21,969 bases of DNA from Sphingomonadales bacterium UBA6171 (GTDB lineage: Bacteria; Pseudomonadota; Alphaproteobacteria; Sphingomonadales; Sphingomonadaceae): NCBI GenBank assembly GCA_002422985.1, contig DITZ01000063.1:13083-35051 (forward strand), in the 5' to 3' direction. A model generated the notes under the pieces. That model was not told the DNA's origin and ran no database searches. It saw only the letters and a list, made by a program, of their open reading frames with translations. Below are positions 1-7,694 of this stretch, piece by piece (position 1 is the first letter of the stretch; each line of letters begins with the position of its first letter). The position numbers and the translations under genes were made by a program.

Positions 1-1313
1 TCCTTGGTGCGGTCGGTGATGCGCATGAATCCATGGGCATCAAGCGTCGCGACATCGCCGGTGTCAAACCACCCGTCGGCATCCGCGCAATCCGCCTGCT
101 GGCGAAAATAGCGCTGCACCACCCAGGGCCCGCGCACCTGCAGCGCACCGGCGCTCACCCCGTCATGGGGGCAGGGGTGCCCGTCTTCGCCCATGATGCG
201 CACCTCGACGCCATATTGGATCCGGCCCTGCCGCGTCCACAATTTATCCTGCATCTGCGCCGCGCCGAGGGCCGCAATGGCCGGTGTTGGCGTCGCGATC
301 ACGCCAAGAGGACATGTCTCTGTCATCCCCCAGAGCTGGAGGACATCGACATCATGGTTGGATTTGAAGCTTTCCGCCATCGCCCGCGGTACGGCGGATC
401 CCCCGATCATGAGCCGCCTGAGCGTTCCCGTGCTGCCGCCGGTCGCCTCAAGATGGGCGAGATACATGGTCCAGATCGTGGGCACGCCGCCGGTAAAGGT
501 AACCGCTTCGCCGCTGATCAGGGCCTGAAGGCCGGGACCGTCCATACGGTCGCCGGGAAGGACGATCTTGGCACCGCAAAGCGGCGCCACAAAGGGAAGG
601 CCCCAGGCGGTGGCGTGATACAGCGAGGAGCAGGGCATGACGCAGTCGAACGATGTCAGGCCGAAAGCGCTCGCCAGGCCTGCGCCCATCGCATGCAGCA
701 CCACCGCCCGGTGGCTGTAGAGCACGCCCTTGGGGTCTCCGGTCGTTCCCGATGTGTAACAAAGAAAGGCGCCGGCATTCTCGTCAAATATGGGCCAGTT
801 GATCAAGGCAGACGCCGACGCGAGCAAAGACTCATAGGCCTGAGCTTCAATATCGTCGGCGATGCCGACCGGTTCGTCGGAAAGAATGATGAATTTCTCA
901 ACATGCAGCAGGCTGGGGGCAATACGCCTGACAAGAGTGGTAAGGTTGGAATCGAACGCCAATATGCGACTCTCGGCATGGTTCAAAGTATAGATCAGCT
1001 GTTCGTCGGGGAGCCGGGGATTGGCGGTGTGCAGCACCGCGCCGATACCGGGGACCGCGTAGAAAAGTTCCAGATGCCGGTGCGTGTTCCAGGCCAGCGA
1101 CGATATCCGGTCACCACTGACGATGCCGGCATCGCTGAGCATATTGGCCGCCTGCGCCGAACGGCGGGCCAAGCCGCCATAATCATAACGCCACAGCCGA
1201 TCGGAATCGATCTCGCGGGAAACGATTTCCCGGGTCGCATGCGCGGCGGCGGCATAGTTCAGGATAGTAGCGATAAGCAACGGCGCAGGTTGCATCTGCC
1301 CTGTGATCGTCAT
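1..1313 (-). CDS. AMP-dependent acyl-CoA ligase, 3' end missing
   Basis: Adenylate-forming ligase that would activate a carboxylic acid to its CoA thioester through an acyl-AMP. The first 437 residues are in the window and the C-terminal lid (roughly 100 residues by family length) lies beyond base 1. The P-loop-like motif YTSGTTGDPKG is at about residues 186-196. LWGMTETCPLG follows around residue 300 and GWFDTGD near residue 418, which is the normal order for the ANL superfamily. The start is ATG at 1313, preceded by GAAGGA seven bases upstream. The sequence resembles the AlkK-like medium/long-chain group, but aryl substrates cannot be excluded; the aromatic-catabolism neighbours make an aromatic or ring-derived acid plausible (inference). 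It is the last minus-strand gene of the catabolic block, 370 bp downstream of the Rieske ferredoxin. Family is certain; substrate is unknown. Confidence 0.93.
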   Translation of the reverse strand, partial: MTITGQMQPAPLLIATILNYAAAAHATREIVSREIDSDRLWRYDYGGLARRSAQAANMLSDAGIVSGDRISSLAWNTHRHLELFYAVPGIGAVLHTANPRLPDEQLIYTLNHAESRILAFDSNLTTLVRRIAPSLLHVEKFIILSDEPVGIADDIEAQAYESLLASASALINWPIFDENAGAFLCYTSGTTGDPKGVLYSHRAVVLHAMGAGLASAFGLTSFDCVMPCSSLYHATAWGLPFVAPLCGAKIVLPGDRMDGPGLQALISGEAVTFTGGVPTIWTMYLAHLEATGGSTGTLRRLMIGGSAVPRAMAESFKSNHDVDVLQLWGMTETCPLGVIATPTPAIAALGAAQMQDKLWTRQGRIQYGVEVRIMGEDGHPCPHDGVSAGALQVRGPWVVQRYFRQQADCADADGWFDTGDVATLDAHGFMRITDRTK

Positions 1314-1683
1314 CCATTCATCCTTCGATCAGAACCGGCCGAACGCGATCCGCGCGAACAAGGCCCGTGACCGCATCCGGACATGTCAGCACCCCGCTTC
1401 GGCGCTTTTTCGGCGCTTTGTCGGCGCTTTCGGCGCTGACGCCCATCATTCTGCCTGATGGCATAAGCCATCGGTCGCCTGCGCCCCGACACAGATGGTC
1501 TGGCAGACCTGCTGGCGGGCGAGGCTGGCCGCCGGCCAGCAGCGCTTCGGGCCATCACTGGCCGGTGCACAGCATAGTGACGCTTCGGGCAGATCATCGC
1601 CAATCTACCCGGCGTGCCATGCAGCAGGGCCGGTCCCGTCGCGGAGAAGCGCGACGCGAGGCTGCGTTGCAGGGTCCAAGGGC
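1314..1683. other. intergenic stretch without a recognisable gene
   Basis: 370 bp between the ferredoxin stop and the acyl-CoA ligase start. Open frames exist on both strands, but their translations are Arg/Ser/Pro-rich and resemble no family I know. It holds a short GGCGCTTT repeat (1401-1440) and a small perfect inverted repeat, GCTGGCC/GGCCAGC at 1524-1540, with no T-run beside it. It could hold a separate promoter for the ligase, but no convincing box was seen. Confidence 0.5.
1401..1440. repeat. short tandem repeat, GGCGCTTT-type units
   Basis: Four head-to-tail units start at 1401, 1412, 1423 and 1432. Each begins GGCGCT and they are 11, 11, 9 and 9 bp long. The unit lengths vary, so this looks like a slippage-prone simple repeat rather than a protein-binding array. 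It lies about 90 bp upstream of the acyl-CoA ligase start. Confidence 0.6.
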
Positions 1684-2025
1684 TCAGCCCTCCGGCTCGC
1701 CGGGCGCATCGATTGTAACCCAGCCGTCTTCGATCGTCACCGCATAGGTCTTCAGCGCGATCTGGCACGGATATGTCGTCGCCGCGCCGGTCGGAATGTC
1801 GAAGGCGCCGCCATGAAAGGGGCACTCGATCGTCGCACCATCCTGATAGCCATCGGTGAGATGCGCGTTGCCGTGCGTGCAGATATTGCTCGTGACGTAA
1901 AATTTGCCATCCACCTTGTAGACCGCAAGCGGCGGGTAGGCACCTGCCGGGATCGCTACCGGTTCGTCATCCTTGGGGCCGTCAATCGGGCAGAGGCGAA
2001 TTCTCTCCATTGCACTTGTTTCCAT
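1684..2025 (-). CDS. Rieske-type [2Fe-2S] ferredoxin of a ring-hydroxylating dioxygenase system
   Basis: Small soluble ferredoxin (113 residues) that would pass electrons from a flavoprotein reductase to the terminal oxygenase of an aromatic-ring dioxygenase. The Rieske ligands are visible: C49-T-H51 in the CTHGNAHLTDG motif and C68-P-F-H71 in ECPFHGG. Size and motif spacing match BphA3-type ferredoxins, and there is no membrane segment or oxygenase domain. The start is ATG at 2025 with AAGGA eleven bases upstream; a second ATG at 2010 is possible and would remove five residues. The likely redox partner is the ferredoxin reductase at 3887-5119. No oxygenase alpha or beta subunit is adjacent, so the hydroxylated substrate cannot be deduced. 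Family is confident; a specific name such as bphA3 is not justified. Confidence 0.93.
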   Translation of the reverse strand: METSAMERIRLCPIDGPKDDEPVAIPAGAYPPLAVYKVDGKFYVTSNICTHGNAHLTDGYQDGATIECPFHGGAFDIPTGAATTYPCQIALKTYAVTIEDGWVTIDAPGEPEG

Positions 2026-2717
2026 CTATTGAATTATCCTTGTGAGATCAGCCGGGCGGAACGCCCGTTCCATAGTCCCGGCCTCGTTTCCATGGCGGAA
2101 GTGGTCGCGGAGACAAGGTTTCTGGCGGGTCCCTTTTGCCCCCGGCCAGCTTTCCACACCCACCCCAACGGATTTGCGCAGCACAAGGCCGAGGCATGTT
2201 GCCGGTCGATGCCATAGGCAGCCGAGTCCCGCAGCCCGGGCCGATGGCACAGGCGCGCTGCCGCGGTGACATCATCCCGATGCAGGTTGCAATGGCCGAT
2301 CCCTTCGCCCCCGGCGACATTGCCAGCGACGCCGCGCATGAAGCCCTTGCTTGCGATATCCGATTCCGACAAGCCCAGACAACCCCGCTCCGTCACGCCC
2401 GTCATATCTCCGGCTCCCATAACACAGCATTTTTACTTTTGCGCGTCAGGACTGAACGGACCGACGTGTCATGTATGATTCAACGCGATTCGGATAGTGC
2501 ATAGCGGATTATCGTGCAACCCATTGCACATTGGGAGACGCGCGATTTTGTGGCGGAAGCCAGCTGTTTAGAGCGCTTTTCGACTACGTCTTCACGGCAA
2601 CGCCCGCACAATGAGAAGCGAATTTATGTGCTTCCCTGTCCATCAAGCTATTGGGAGCGGGCGATACCATTGCCGAACCGAACAGATAAAGTCTCAACCC
2701 CCATTGGAATCATAATC
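2026..2717. other. 692-bp gap, possible gene remnant plus regulatory DNA
   Basis: No gene recognised. The minus strand has open frames at 2034-2420 and 2048-2320, but neither translation resembles a family I know and neither has a good ribosome-binding site. The part nearest the ferredoxin could be decayed coding sequence. The part at about 2430-2717 is visibly richer in A+T and contains a palindrome at 2514-2529, so it is the likely control region for the ferredoxin gene. Confidence 0.45.
2514..2529. promoter_or_regulatory. GTGCAA-N4-TTGCAC palindrome, candidate operator
   Basis: Perfect 6-bp inverted arms (2514-2519 and 2524-2529) are separated by CCCA. It lies about 490 bp upstream of the ferredoxin start and about 190 bp downstream of the IclR stop. 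Size and symmetry suit a dimeric regulator, and the adjacent IclR protein is the obvious candidate (inference). Related TTGC/GCAA symmetry occurs at 3732-3748 on the other side of that gene. Confidence 0.4.
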
Positions 2718-3554
2718 TCAAATCTGTTCCATCGGTACAGACGAGGAACATTGTGATCCCAGTGCGTTACTGGCCCTGAGGGCGGCCGCCATAACGGCGT
2801 CGATATTGCTTTGGCAGAAGAATTGATCGTCAAGCATCCGGCCGATAATATTGATTACCGCGATCAGCTTTTCCTGCATGTCGAAGATCGGCACCGAGAT
2901 GCCGGACAGCCCCGGCACCACCTGGCCATCCACCTTCGCATAGCCCTGGTGCCGGATCTCGTTGAGCATCGCCTGCAACTCGGCTTCATCGATGGCAGCG
3001 CGCGTAGCGCGCTCGCGTTCAAGCTGGGCCTTATAGGCAAGGGGCGGCTGAAAAGCCATGAAAACCAGCCCGGCAGAGGAATGCTGAATGGGAAGAACCG
3101 ATCCCACACGCAGGGACGTTGCGATTGGAACGCCGCCGTCAACCCAGCGAATGATCGTCGGCCCATAGTCACCCCATATCAACAGCAGGCCGGTGGTCTC
3201 CAGGTCTTCCGCAAGCTGCCGCAAATGCGCGGTGGAGATGCGAATGACGTCGAGCCTCGACAGGGCCGAGAGTCCGACCTTGAGGGCCGTCGGACCCAGA
3301 GAGTAACGGCCGTCCGTCGGCTCCTGCTGGACGAGCCCGGTATTGATATAGGCCTGAAGATAGCGGTGCGCCTGGCTGCGCGACATCGCCGCTGCCGCCG
3401 CGACGTCGCGCAGGTGCGCGCAGCCGCCGGGGCAGGATACCAGTGCTTCCAGCACCCGCACGCCGGTCTCCACCGACTGGATGCTCTTGCGGGGCTTTTG
3501 CATCGCAGTCTCGCGCAGGGATGCGGAAGATATACCCGGCTTGGCCTTCGACAT
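2718..3554 (-). CDS. IclR-family transcriptional regulator
   Basis: DNA-binding regulator with an N-terminal winged helix-turn-helix (SIQSVETGVRVLEALV, then AAAMSRSQAHRYLQAYINTG) and a C-terminal effector-binding domain (VPIFDMQEKLIAVINIIGR region). With ATG 3554 it has 278 residues, close to the usual 250-280. The frame stays open to ATG 3656, which would add 34 residues not typical of the family. AAAGGCGG lies 10-17 bases upstream of 3554, a weak signal, and another ATG at 3506 gives 262 residues. It lies between the ferredoxin reductase and the ferredoxin on the same strand, so it probably controls these electron-transfer genes or the whole minus-strand cluster. Whether it activates or represses, and its inducer, cannot be read from the sequence. 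Confidence 0.93.
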   Translation of the reverse strand: MSKAKPGISSASLRETAMQKPRKSIQSVETGVRVLEALVSCPGGCAHLRDVAAAAAMSRSQAHRYLQAYINTGLVQQEPTDGRYSLGPTALKVGLSALSRLDVIRISTAHLRQLAEDLETTGLLLIWGDYGPTIIRWVDGGVPIATSLRVGSVLPIQHSSAGLVFMAFQPPLAYKAQLERERATRAAIDEAELQAMLNEIRHQGYAKVDGQVVPGLSGISVPIFDMQEKLIAVINIIGRMLDDQFFCQSNIDAVMAAALRASNALGSQCSSSVPMEQI

Positions 3555-3692
3555 GTCGGAGTGACCGCCTTTAAACTCTGTCACACGCGCGCTCTTTCCC
3601 GGCCGTTCCAAATTTCTTCCAAACTCTGTTTTCATGTCCATTTTGAACGGATACATTGGCTATGGGAAGCGACAACTGCTATAATTCATATC

Positions 3693-3720
3693 CTTATATA
3701 CAGAGTCGTTTCATCTGCAA
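3693..3720 (-). promoter_or_regulatory. sigma70-like promoter for the IclR gene
   Basis: On the minus strand TTGCAG (3720-3715) is followed by a 16-bp spacer and TATAAG (3698-3693). This predicts a transcript starting near 3686, upstream of every plausible start of the IclR gene. It implies the regulator is transcribed separately from the reductase, whose stop is at 3887. Confidence 0.45.
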
Positions 3721-3731
3721 CTGCCGGCGCG

Positions 3732-3748
3732 GCATTGCTGTGCAATGC
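3732..3748. promoter_or_regulatory. GCATTGC-TGT-GCAATGC palindrome, candidate operator
   Basis: Perfect 7-bp inverted arms with a 3-bp spacer, ending 12 bp upstream of the -35 box of the IclR promoter candidate. The position suits autoregulation by IclR (inference). The motif shares the TTGC/GCAA core with the 2514-2529 palindrome, but with the half-sites in the opposite order. Confidence 0.4.
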
Positions 3749-3846
3749 GGCTTTGTCCCCGGGTCAGCTATGATCCGGAAGCGCAAATCAAGGCGTCGTC
3801 GGTTACCTTTGTGGGCAGGGTGGCCCGGGCAGCTTTGATGCCACCG

Positions 3847-3886
3847 GGTCGGCGTCGCCGGCGGCACAGGCTGACCATCGCCGACC
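3847..3886 (-). terminator. stem-loop directly after the ferredoxin reductase stop
   Basis: Perfect 8-bp arms (3847-3854 GGTCGGCG and 3879-3886 CGCCGACC) enclose 24 nt that can fold further. The stem abuts the reductase stop codon at 3887-3889. No U-run follows, so this is at best a weak terminator or an mRNA-stabilising structure. Confidence 0.35.
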
Positions 3887-5119
3887 TCAGGAAGCAGACT
3901 GTTTCAATATCTCGCGAAGCGGGACATCGGGGTCGGCCAGCCGCGCCGGTTCAACGCGCGCGCGGCGTTCAACAAGGCGCTTGGCGACCCCCATGTCGGC
4001 GGACCGGTTCGCGGTCAGCGCGCCCGTGACAAGGTCGCCCGAGAGGAAGAATGCGCAAAAGGCATCATCCTCCACTCTGCCGCGCATTATCACCTGCTTC
4101 TGCGCGTCAATGCGCCCGGTCACCTGGATGTTGAGATCATATTGGTCGCTCCAGAACCAGCACGGACGACAATATTCAACGGGCTGGCCGAGCATGGCGG
4201 CCGCTGCGGCAGCGCCCTGCTCAGCGGCATTCTGATAGGTCTCCATTCGCACGCGGCCGCCGAAGAAATCAGGCTGATCAGCAACGTCGCCCGCCGCGAA
4301 AACGGCGGGATTGCTGGTGCGGCATTGTGCATCGACCATGATCCCATTGCCAAGCATCAGGCCGGCGTCCTTCGCCAGTTCAACCGCGGGGACGATCCCG
4401 ATGCCCACCACCACCGCATCGCAGGCAAGTTCCTCGCCATCATCCAATATGACGGCGCAAACGCGCCCGCCGCTGAGGCGAAGGCCTTTGACCGATCGGC
4501 CATAGAGGGCGCGCACGCCCTGCTTCCTGTGATAGTCGCCGAGCCAGGCCCCGAAGCGGTCCCCGAGCGCGCGGATCATCGGCGCGGCGAACGGCTCGAC
4601 AGCGGTGACGGAACAGCCCATGCGCCGCGCGCTCGCAGCGACCTCCGCGCCGATCACACCCATCCCCACGATCACAATCTGCGCACCGGGCCGCAGGTCC
4701 GCGGCAAGGCCGGTGGCGTCGCCAAGGGTGCGAAGATGGTGAACATTGGTCGCCTCTGCCCCCGGCAGGGGCAGTCGGCGCGCGGCGCCGCCCGTCGACA
4801 GAAGAATGCGGTCCGCCTGAAGCGTCTCGCCGGATGCGAGCGTGACCGTGCCGGCGCGAAGGTCGATCGCCGAAGCACGCACGCCCAGGCGGAGGTCCAC
4901 CCGGTTCGCCGCATACCAATGCTCGTCGTGCAGATAGAAATTCCCGGAAGGCACCCCTCCTTCCCAAAGAAATTCCTTGGAAAGCGGCGGTCTTTCATAG
5001 GGCCGCCAGGGCTCTTCGCCGATGAGATGGATATCGCCGTCATAACCGGCGCTGCGCAGTGATTCCGCCGCCCGCGCGCCGGCCATATTCGCGCCAATGA
5101 TCGCAATATTATTGATCAC
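3887..5119 (-). CDS. FAD-dependent ferredoxin reductase of a ring-hydroxylating dioxygenase system
   Basis: NAD(P)H:ferredoxin oxidoreductase of the BphA4/putidaredoxin-reductase type, which would reduce a ferredoxin such as the one at 1684-2025. The FAD-binding motif IIGANMAG is at the N-terminus, the NAD-binding motif VIVGMGVIGAEVA is near residue 150, and the second FAD motif VFAAGDVAD is near residue 270, followed by the family's C-terminal domain. GTG 5119 is preferred as start: it places the first beta strand at residue 2, gives 410 residues as in relatives, and has AGGGG seven bases upstream. An upstream TTG at 5149 would add ten residues. It is 230 bp upstream of the IclR gene and 468 bp downstream of the aldolase. 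Separation from oxygenase genes is common in sphingomonads (established knowledge). Confidence 0.93.
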   Translation of the reverse strand: MINNIAIIGANMAGARAAESLRSAGYDGDIHLIGEEPWRPYERPPLSKEFLWEGGVPSGNFYLHDEHWYAANRVDLRLGVRASAIDLRAGTVTLASGETLQADRILLSTGGAARRLPLPGAEATNVHHLRTLGDATGLAADLRPGAQIVIVGMGVIGAEVAASARRMGCSVTAVEPFAAPMIRALGDRFGAWLGDYHRKQGVRALYGRSVKGLRLSGGRVCAVILDDGEELACDAVVVGIGIVPAVELAKDAGLMLGNGIMVDAQCRTSNPAVFAAGDVADQPDFFGGRVRMETYQNAAEQGAAAAAAMLGQPVEYCRPCWFWSDQYDLNIQVTGRIDAQKQVIMRGRVEDDAFCAFFLSGDLVTGALTANRSADMGVAKRLVERRARVEPARLADPDVPLREILKQSAS

Positions 5120-5587
5120 TTCCGGACCCCTGTTGATCGAACATTCCAAGCCCGCCTTCGTCGAGGCTCATAATCACCAGACTTTGTCCGGCCATGGTGG
5201 CCCGATGCGCGCGAAAGCGGTCGCGAGTCCACAGGTCTCCCACCAATCCTCAGCCTGTGTCGGTGGCGCGCCATCAGCTCATCCTCGTGGCACCGGCCTC
5301 GCACCGTTGCAATGAGACCGAAAATCTCTTTCCGGGCAATCCGCCTATCATTTGCGACCCTGTCTGCGACCCCATTTGCCAAGCCGCAACCCGCCGGGCG
5401 TGCCGCGTCGCGAACGGCCGCCTGCCCGCCGCGACAAGGGCCACCTTCGTCTGCGCTGTCCGTCCCTCCGGCAAGCCGCCTTCGATCATCGGCACCAGCC
5501 GCTACCCGCATGGAAACAGAGGCTGGCTTCCGGACGGTTGCGCGGCCCGGTCCGGGATGTCCGCCAGATCCGCCAAACCGGCCATTG
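5120..5587. other. 468-bp gap without a recognisable gene
   Basis: Lies between the aldolase stop and the reductase start on the minus strand. Frames are open on both strands (for example plus 5194-5775, minus 5116-5631), but the translations are Arg/Ala/Pro-rich, lack motifs and match nothing I recognise. It may be decayed coding DNA or a long leader. No promoter or strong hairpin was found. Confidence 0.45.
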
Positions 5588-6625
5588 CTATGCCGCTCGC
5601 TCATGGTCCCGAACGAGGTCGAGGGCGACATCGACGATCATGTCTTCCTGACCGCCAACCATGCGACGCTTGCCGAGCTCGACCAAAATCTCCCGCGTAT
5701 CGAGGCCAAATTGTTCGGCGGCCTTTTCGGCATGGCGCAGGAAACTCGAATAAACGCCGGCATAGCCAAGGCTGAGCGTCTCGCGATCGACACGAACCGG
5801 ACGGTCCTGCAGCGGCCGTACCATATCTTCCGCGGCGTCCATCAGCGCCATCACGTCGCATCCATGCTTCCAGCCCTTGCGATCGGCGGCCGCAATGAAC
5901 ACCTCCAGCGGCGCATTGCCCGCCCCCGCCCCCATGCCGGCAAGACTGGCATCGATGCGCACCGCGCCAGCCTGGGCTGCAACGATCGAATTTGCGACGC
6001 CGAGCGAAAGATTGTGATGGGCGTGCATTCCGCGCTGCGTCTCGGGCTTCAGCACGCGGTCATAGGCTTCCAGACGGGCCCGCACACCATCCATGTCAAG
6101 GGCGCCGCCGCTGTCGGTAACATAGACGCAATGGGCGCCATAGCCCTCCATAAGCAGGGCTTGCTGCGCAAGCGCTTCGGGATCGATCATGTGGCTCATC
6201 ATCAGAAAGCCGGAGACGTCCATGCCAAGGTCCCGCGCGATGCCGATATGCTGCTTCGCCACGTCCGCCTCGGTGCAATGGGTGGCGACACGCACCGACC
6301 GGACACCGAGGCTGTGCGCGCGCCTGAGTTCCTCAACCGTTCCGATGCCGGGAACCAGCAAAGTGGTCAGCACCGCATGTTCGATCACATCGGCCGCTGC
6401 CTCGATCCAGTCCCAATCGGTGTGGGCTCCGAACCCATAGTTGAAGGATGAGCCGTTGAGGCCGTCGCCATGCGAGACTTCGATGGCGTCAACGCCGGCC
6501 GCGTCGAGTGCCTTGGCAATGGTTCTGACACTGTCCGTGCCATACATGTGCAGGATGGCGTGCATCCCGTCCCGTAGCGTTACGTCCTGAATGTACAGCG
6601 GCTGGCTGGTGGGATCGAATGTCAT
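5588..6625 (-). CDS. 4-hydroxy-2-oxovalerate aldolase
   Basis: Divalent-metal-dependent aldolase of the BphI/DmpG/XylK family. It cleaves 4-hydroxy-2-oxovalerate to pyruvate and acetaldehyde and passes the acetaldehyde by channelling to the partner dehydrogenase. Visible family features are QDVTLRDGMHA with R18, D19 and H22 at the active site, the metal-binding HAHHN segment near residue 200, SHGDGLNGSSFNYGFG and LAGMGAGAGNAPLE. Its 345 residues are full length. The start ATG 6625 overlaps the stop of the upstream acetaldehyde dehydrogenase by 4 bp (ATGA), typical of translational coupling between these two subunits. This is the last carbon-carbon cleavage step of catechol meta-cleavage. Assignment is firm; the symbol depends on which pathway naming is used. 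Confidence 0.96.
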   Translation of the reverse strand: MTFDPTSQPLYIQDVTLRDGMHAILHMYGTDSVRTIAKALDAAGVDAIEVSHGDGLNGSSFNYGFGAHTDWDWIEAAADVIEHAVLTTLLVPGIGTVEELRRAHSLGVRSVRVATHCTEADVAKQHIGIARDLGMDVSGFLMMSHMIDPEALAQQALLMEGYGAHCVYVTDSGGALDMDGVRARLEAYDRVLKPETQRGMHAHHNLSLGVANSIVAAQAGAVRIDASLAGMGAGAGNAPLEVFIAAADRKGWKHGCDVMALMDAAEDMVRPLQDRPVRVDRETLSLGYAGVYSSFLRHAEKAAEQFGLDTREILVELGKRRMVGGQEDMIVDVALDLVRDHERAA

Positions 6626-7557
6626 GCCGCGATTCTCCCTGCGTGACGGACGAGGACCTCGGCGGCTGCCTTAGCCGCTGCGGTCATGATATCGAGGTTG
6701 CCGGCATATTTCGGCAGATAGTCGCCAGCGCCCTCGACTTCGAGAAAGACGCTGGTCTTCATTCCTTCGAATTCGCCATAGCCCGGAATCTTCAGGGGCC
6801 GGTTCGATCCGAACCGCTCAAACTGGACATCCTGCTTCAGTCGATACCCCGGCACATAGCGCTGGACCTTGTTGACCATCGCTATAACGGCATCACGGAC
6901 CAGGCCCTCGTCCACCTGGTCGGTAAGCGTGAATATCGTGTCGCGCATGATCATCGGCGGGTCGGCCGGATTGAGGATGATGATCGCGCGCCCCCTGGCC
7001 GCCCCGCCCACAACCTCGATGGCTTTCGCGGTGGTCCGGGTGAACTCGTCGATATTGGCCCTTGTGCCGGGCCCTGCGGATCGCGACGAAACCGACGCGA
7101 CGATTTCCGCATAATGGACCGGCGTGACGCTCGACACCGCCGCAACGATCGGGATCGTCGCCTGGCCGCCGCAGGTGACCATGTTGATGTTGCGAACGTC
7201 CGACGCCAGCGCCGCGTTCACAGGCGGCACCACAAAGGGGCCGATGGCGGCCGGCGTCAGATCGACGACAAGCTTTCCGTCCTGCGCCAGCGCCTTGGCA
7301 TGTTCGATATGGGCATAGGCCGAGGTTGCGTCGAAAACGAGGCCGATGTCGGGGTAATCCGCAAGCGCGCGCAATCCGTCGATACCCTCATGTGTCGTGG
7401 CGACACCGCGCGCGCGCGCCATCGCAAGACCTTCGGAGGCGGGATCGATCCCGACCACCGCGACAAGTTCGAGTTCGCTCGACCCCTGCAATATCTTGAC
7501 CATGAGATCCGTGCCGATGTTGCCCGACCCGATGATCGCGCACTTCGTCCTGGCCAT
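6622..7557 (-). CDS. acetaldehyde dehydrogenase (acylating)
   Basis: Converts acetaldehyde, NAD+ and CoA to acetyl-CoA (DmpF/BphJ/XylQ family) in a complex with the aldolase encoded immediately downstream. The Rossmann motif IIGSGNIGTD is at residues 8-17 and the catalytic cysteine is C129 in MVTCGGQATIP. With ATG 7557 the protein has 311 residues, the family size; ATG 7560 sits directly upstream and the GGGA ribosome-binding sequence is 7 bases from 7557. The frame remains open to 7629, but the extra N-terminal residues would precede the Rossmann strand and are not family-like. It follows the ring-fission-product hydrolase after a 137-bp gap on the same strand. Confidence 0.96.
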   Translation of the reverse strand: MARTKCAIIGSGNIGTDLMVKILQGSSELELVAVVGIDPASEGLAMARARGVATTHEGIDGLRALADYPDIGLVFDATSAYAHIEHAKALAQDGKLVVDLTPAAIGPFVVPPVNAALASDVRNINMVTCGGQATIPIVAAVSSVTPVHYAEIVASVSSRSAGPGTRANIDEFTRTTAKAIEVVGGAARGRAIIILNPADPPMIMRDTIFTLTDQVDEGLVRDAVIAMVNKVQRYVPGYRLKQDVQFERFGSNRPLKIPGYGEFEGMKTSVFLEVEGAGDYLPKYAGNLDIMTAAAKAAAEVLVRHAGRIAA

Positions 7558-7694
7558 CATTTCATCCCTTTCCACTTTGCCGCCCCAGCTGGCGAATATA
7601 GCCTTCATCCGCATCCGCTGAAAACCCATTGGGCACCAGCGCCGACGGCACGCCGGCGGTCAGCGACGGTTTCGCGGCCGCGCGCCCGCAACGC

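Noticed and set aside
33..1370. Long plus-strand frame of 445 codons
   Set aside because: It is antisense to a clear acyl-CoA ligase with all family motifs in order on the minus strand. The plus translation is Arg/His/Gly-rich without motifs.
1524..1540. Intrinsic terminator after the ferredoxin gene
   Set aside because: The GCTGGCC/GGCCAGC stem has no T-run on either strand and lies well away from the stop codon.
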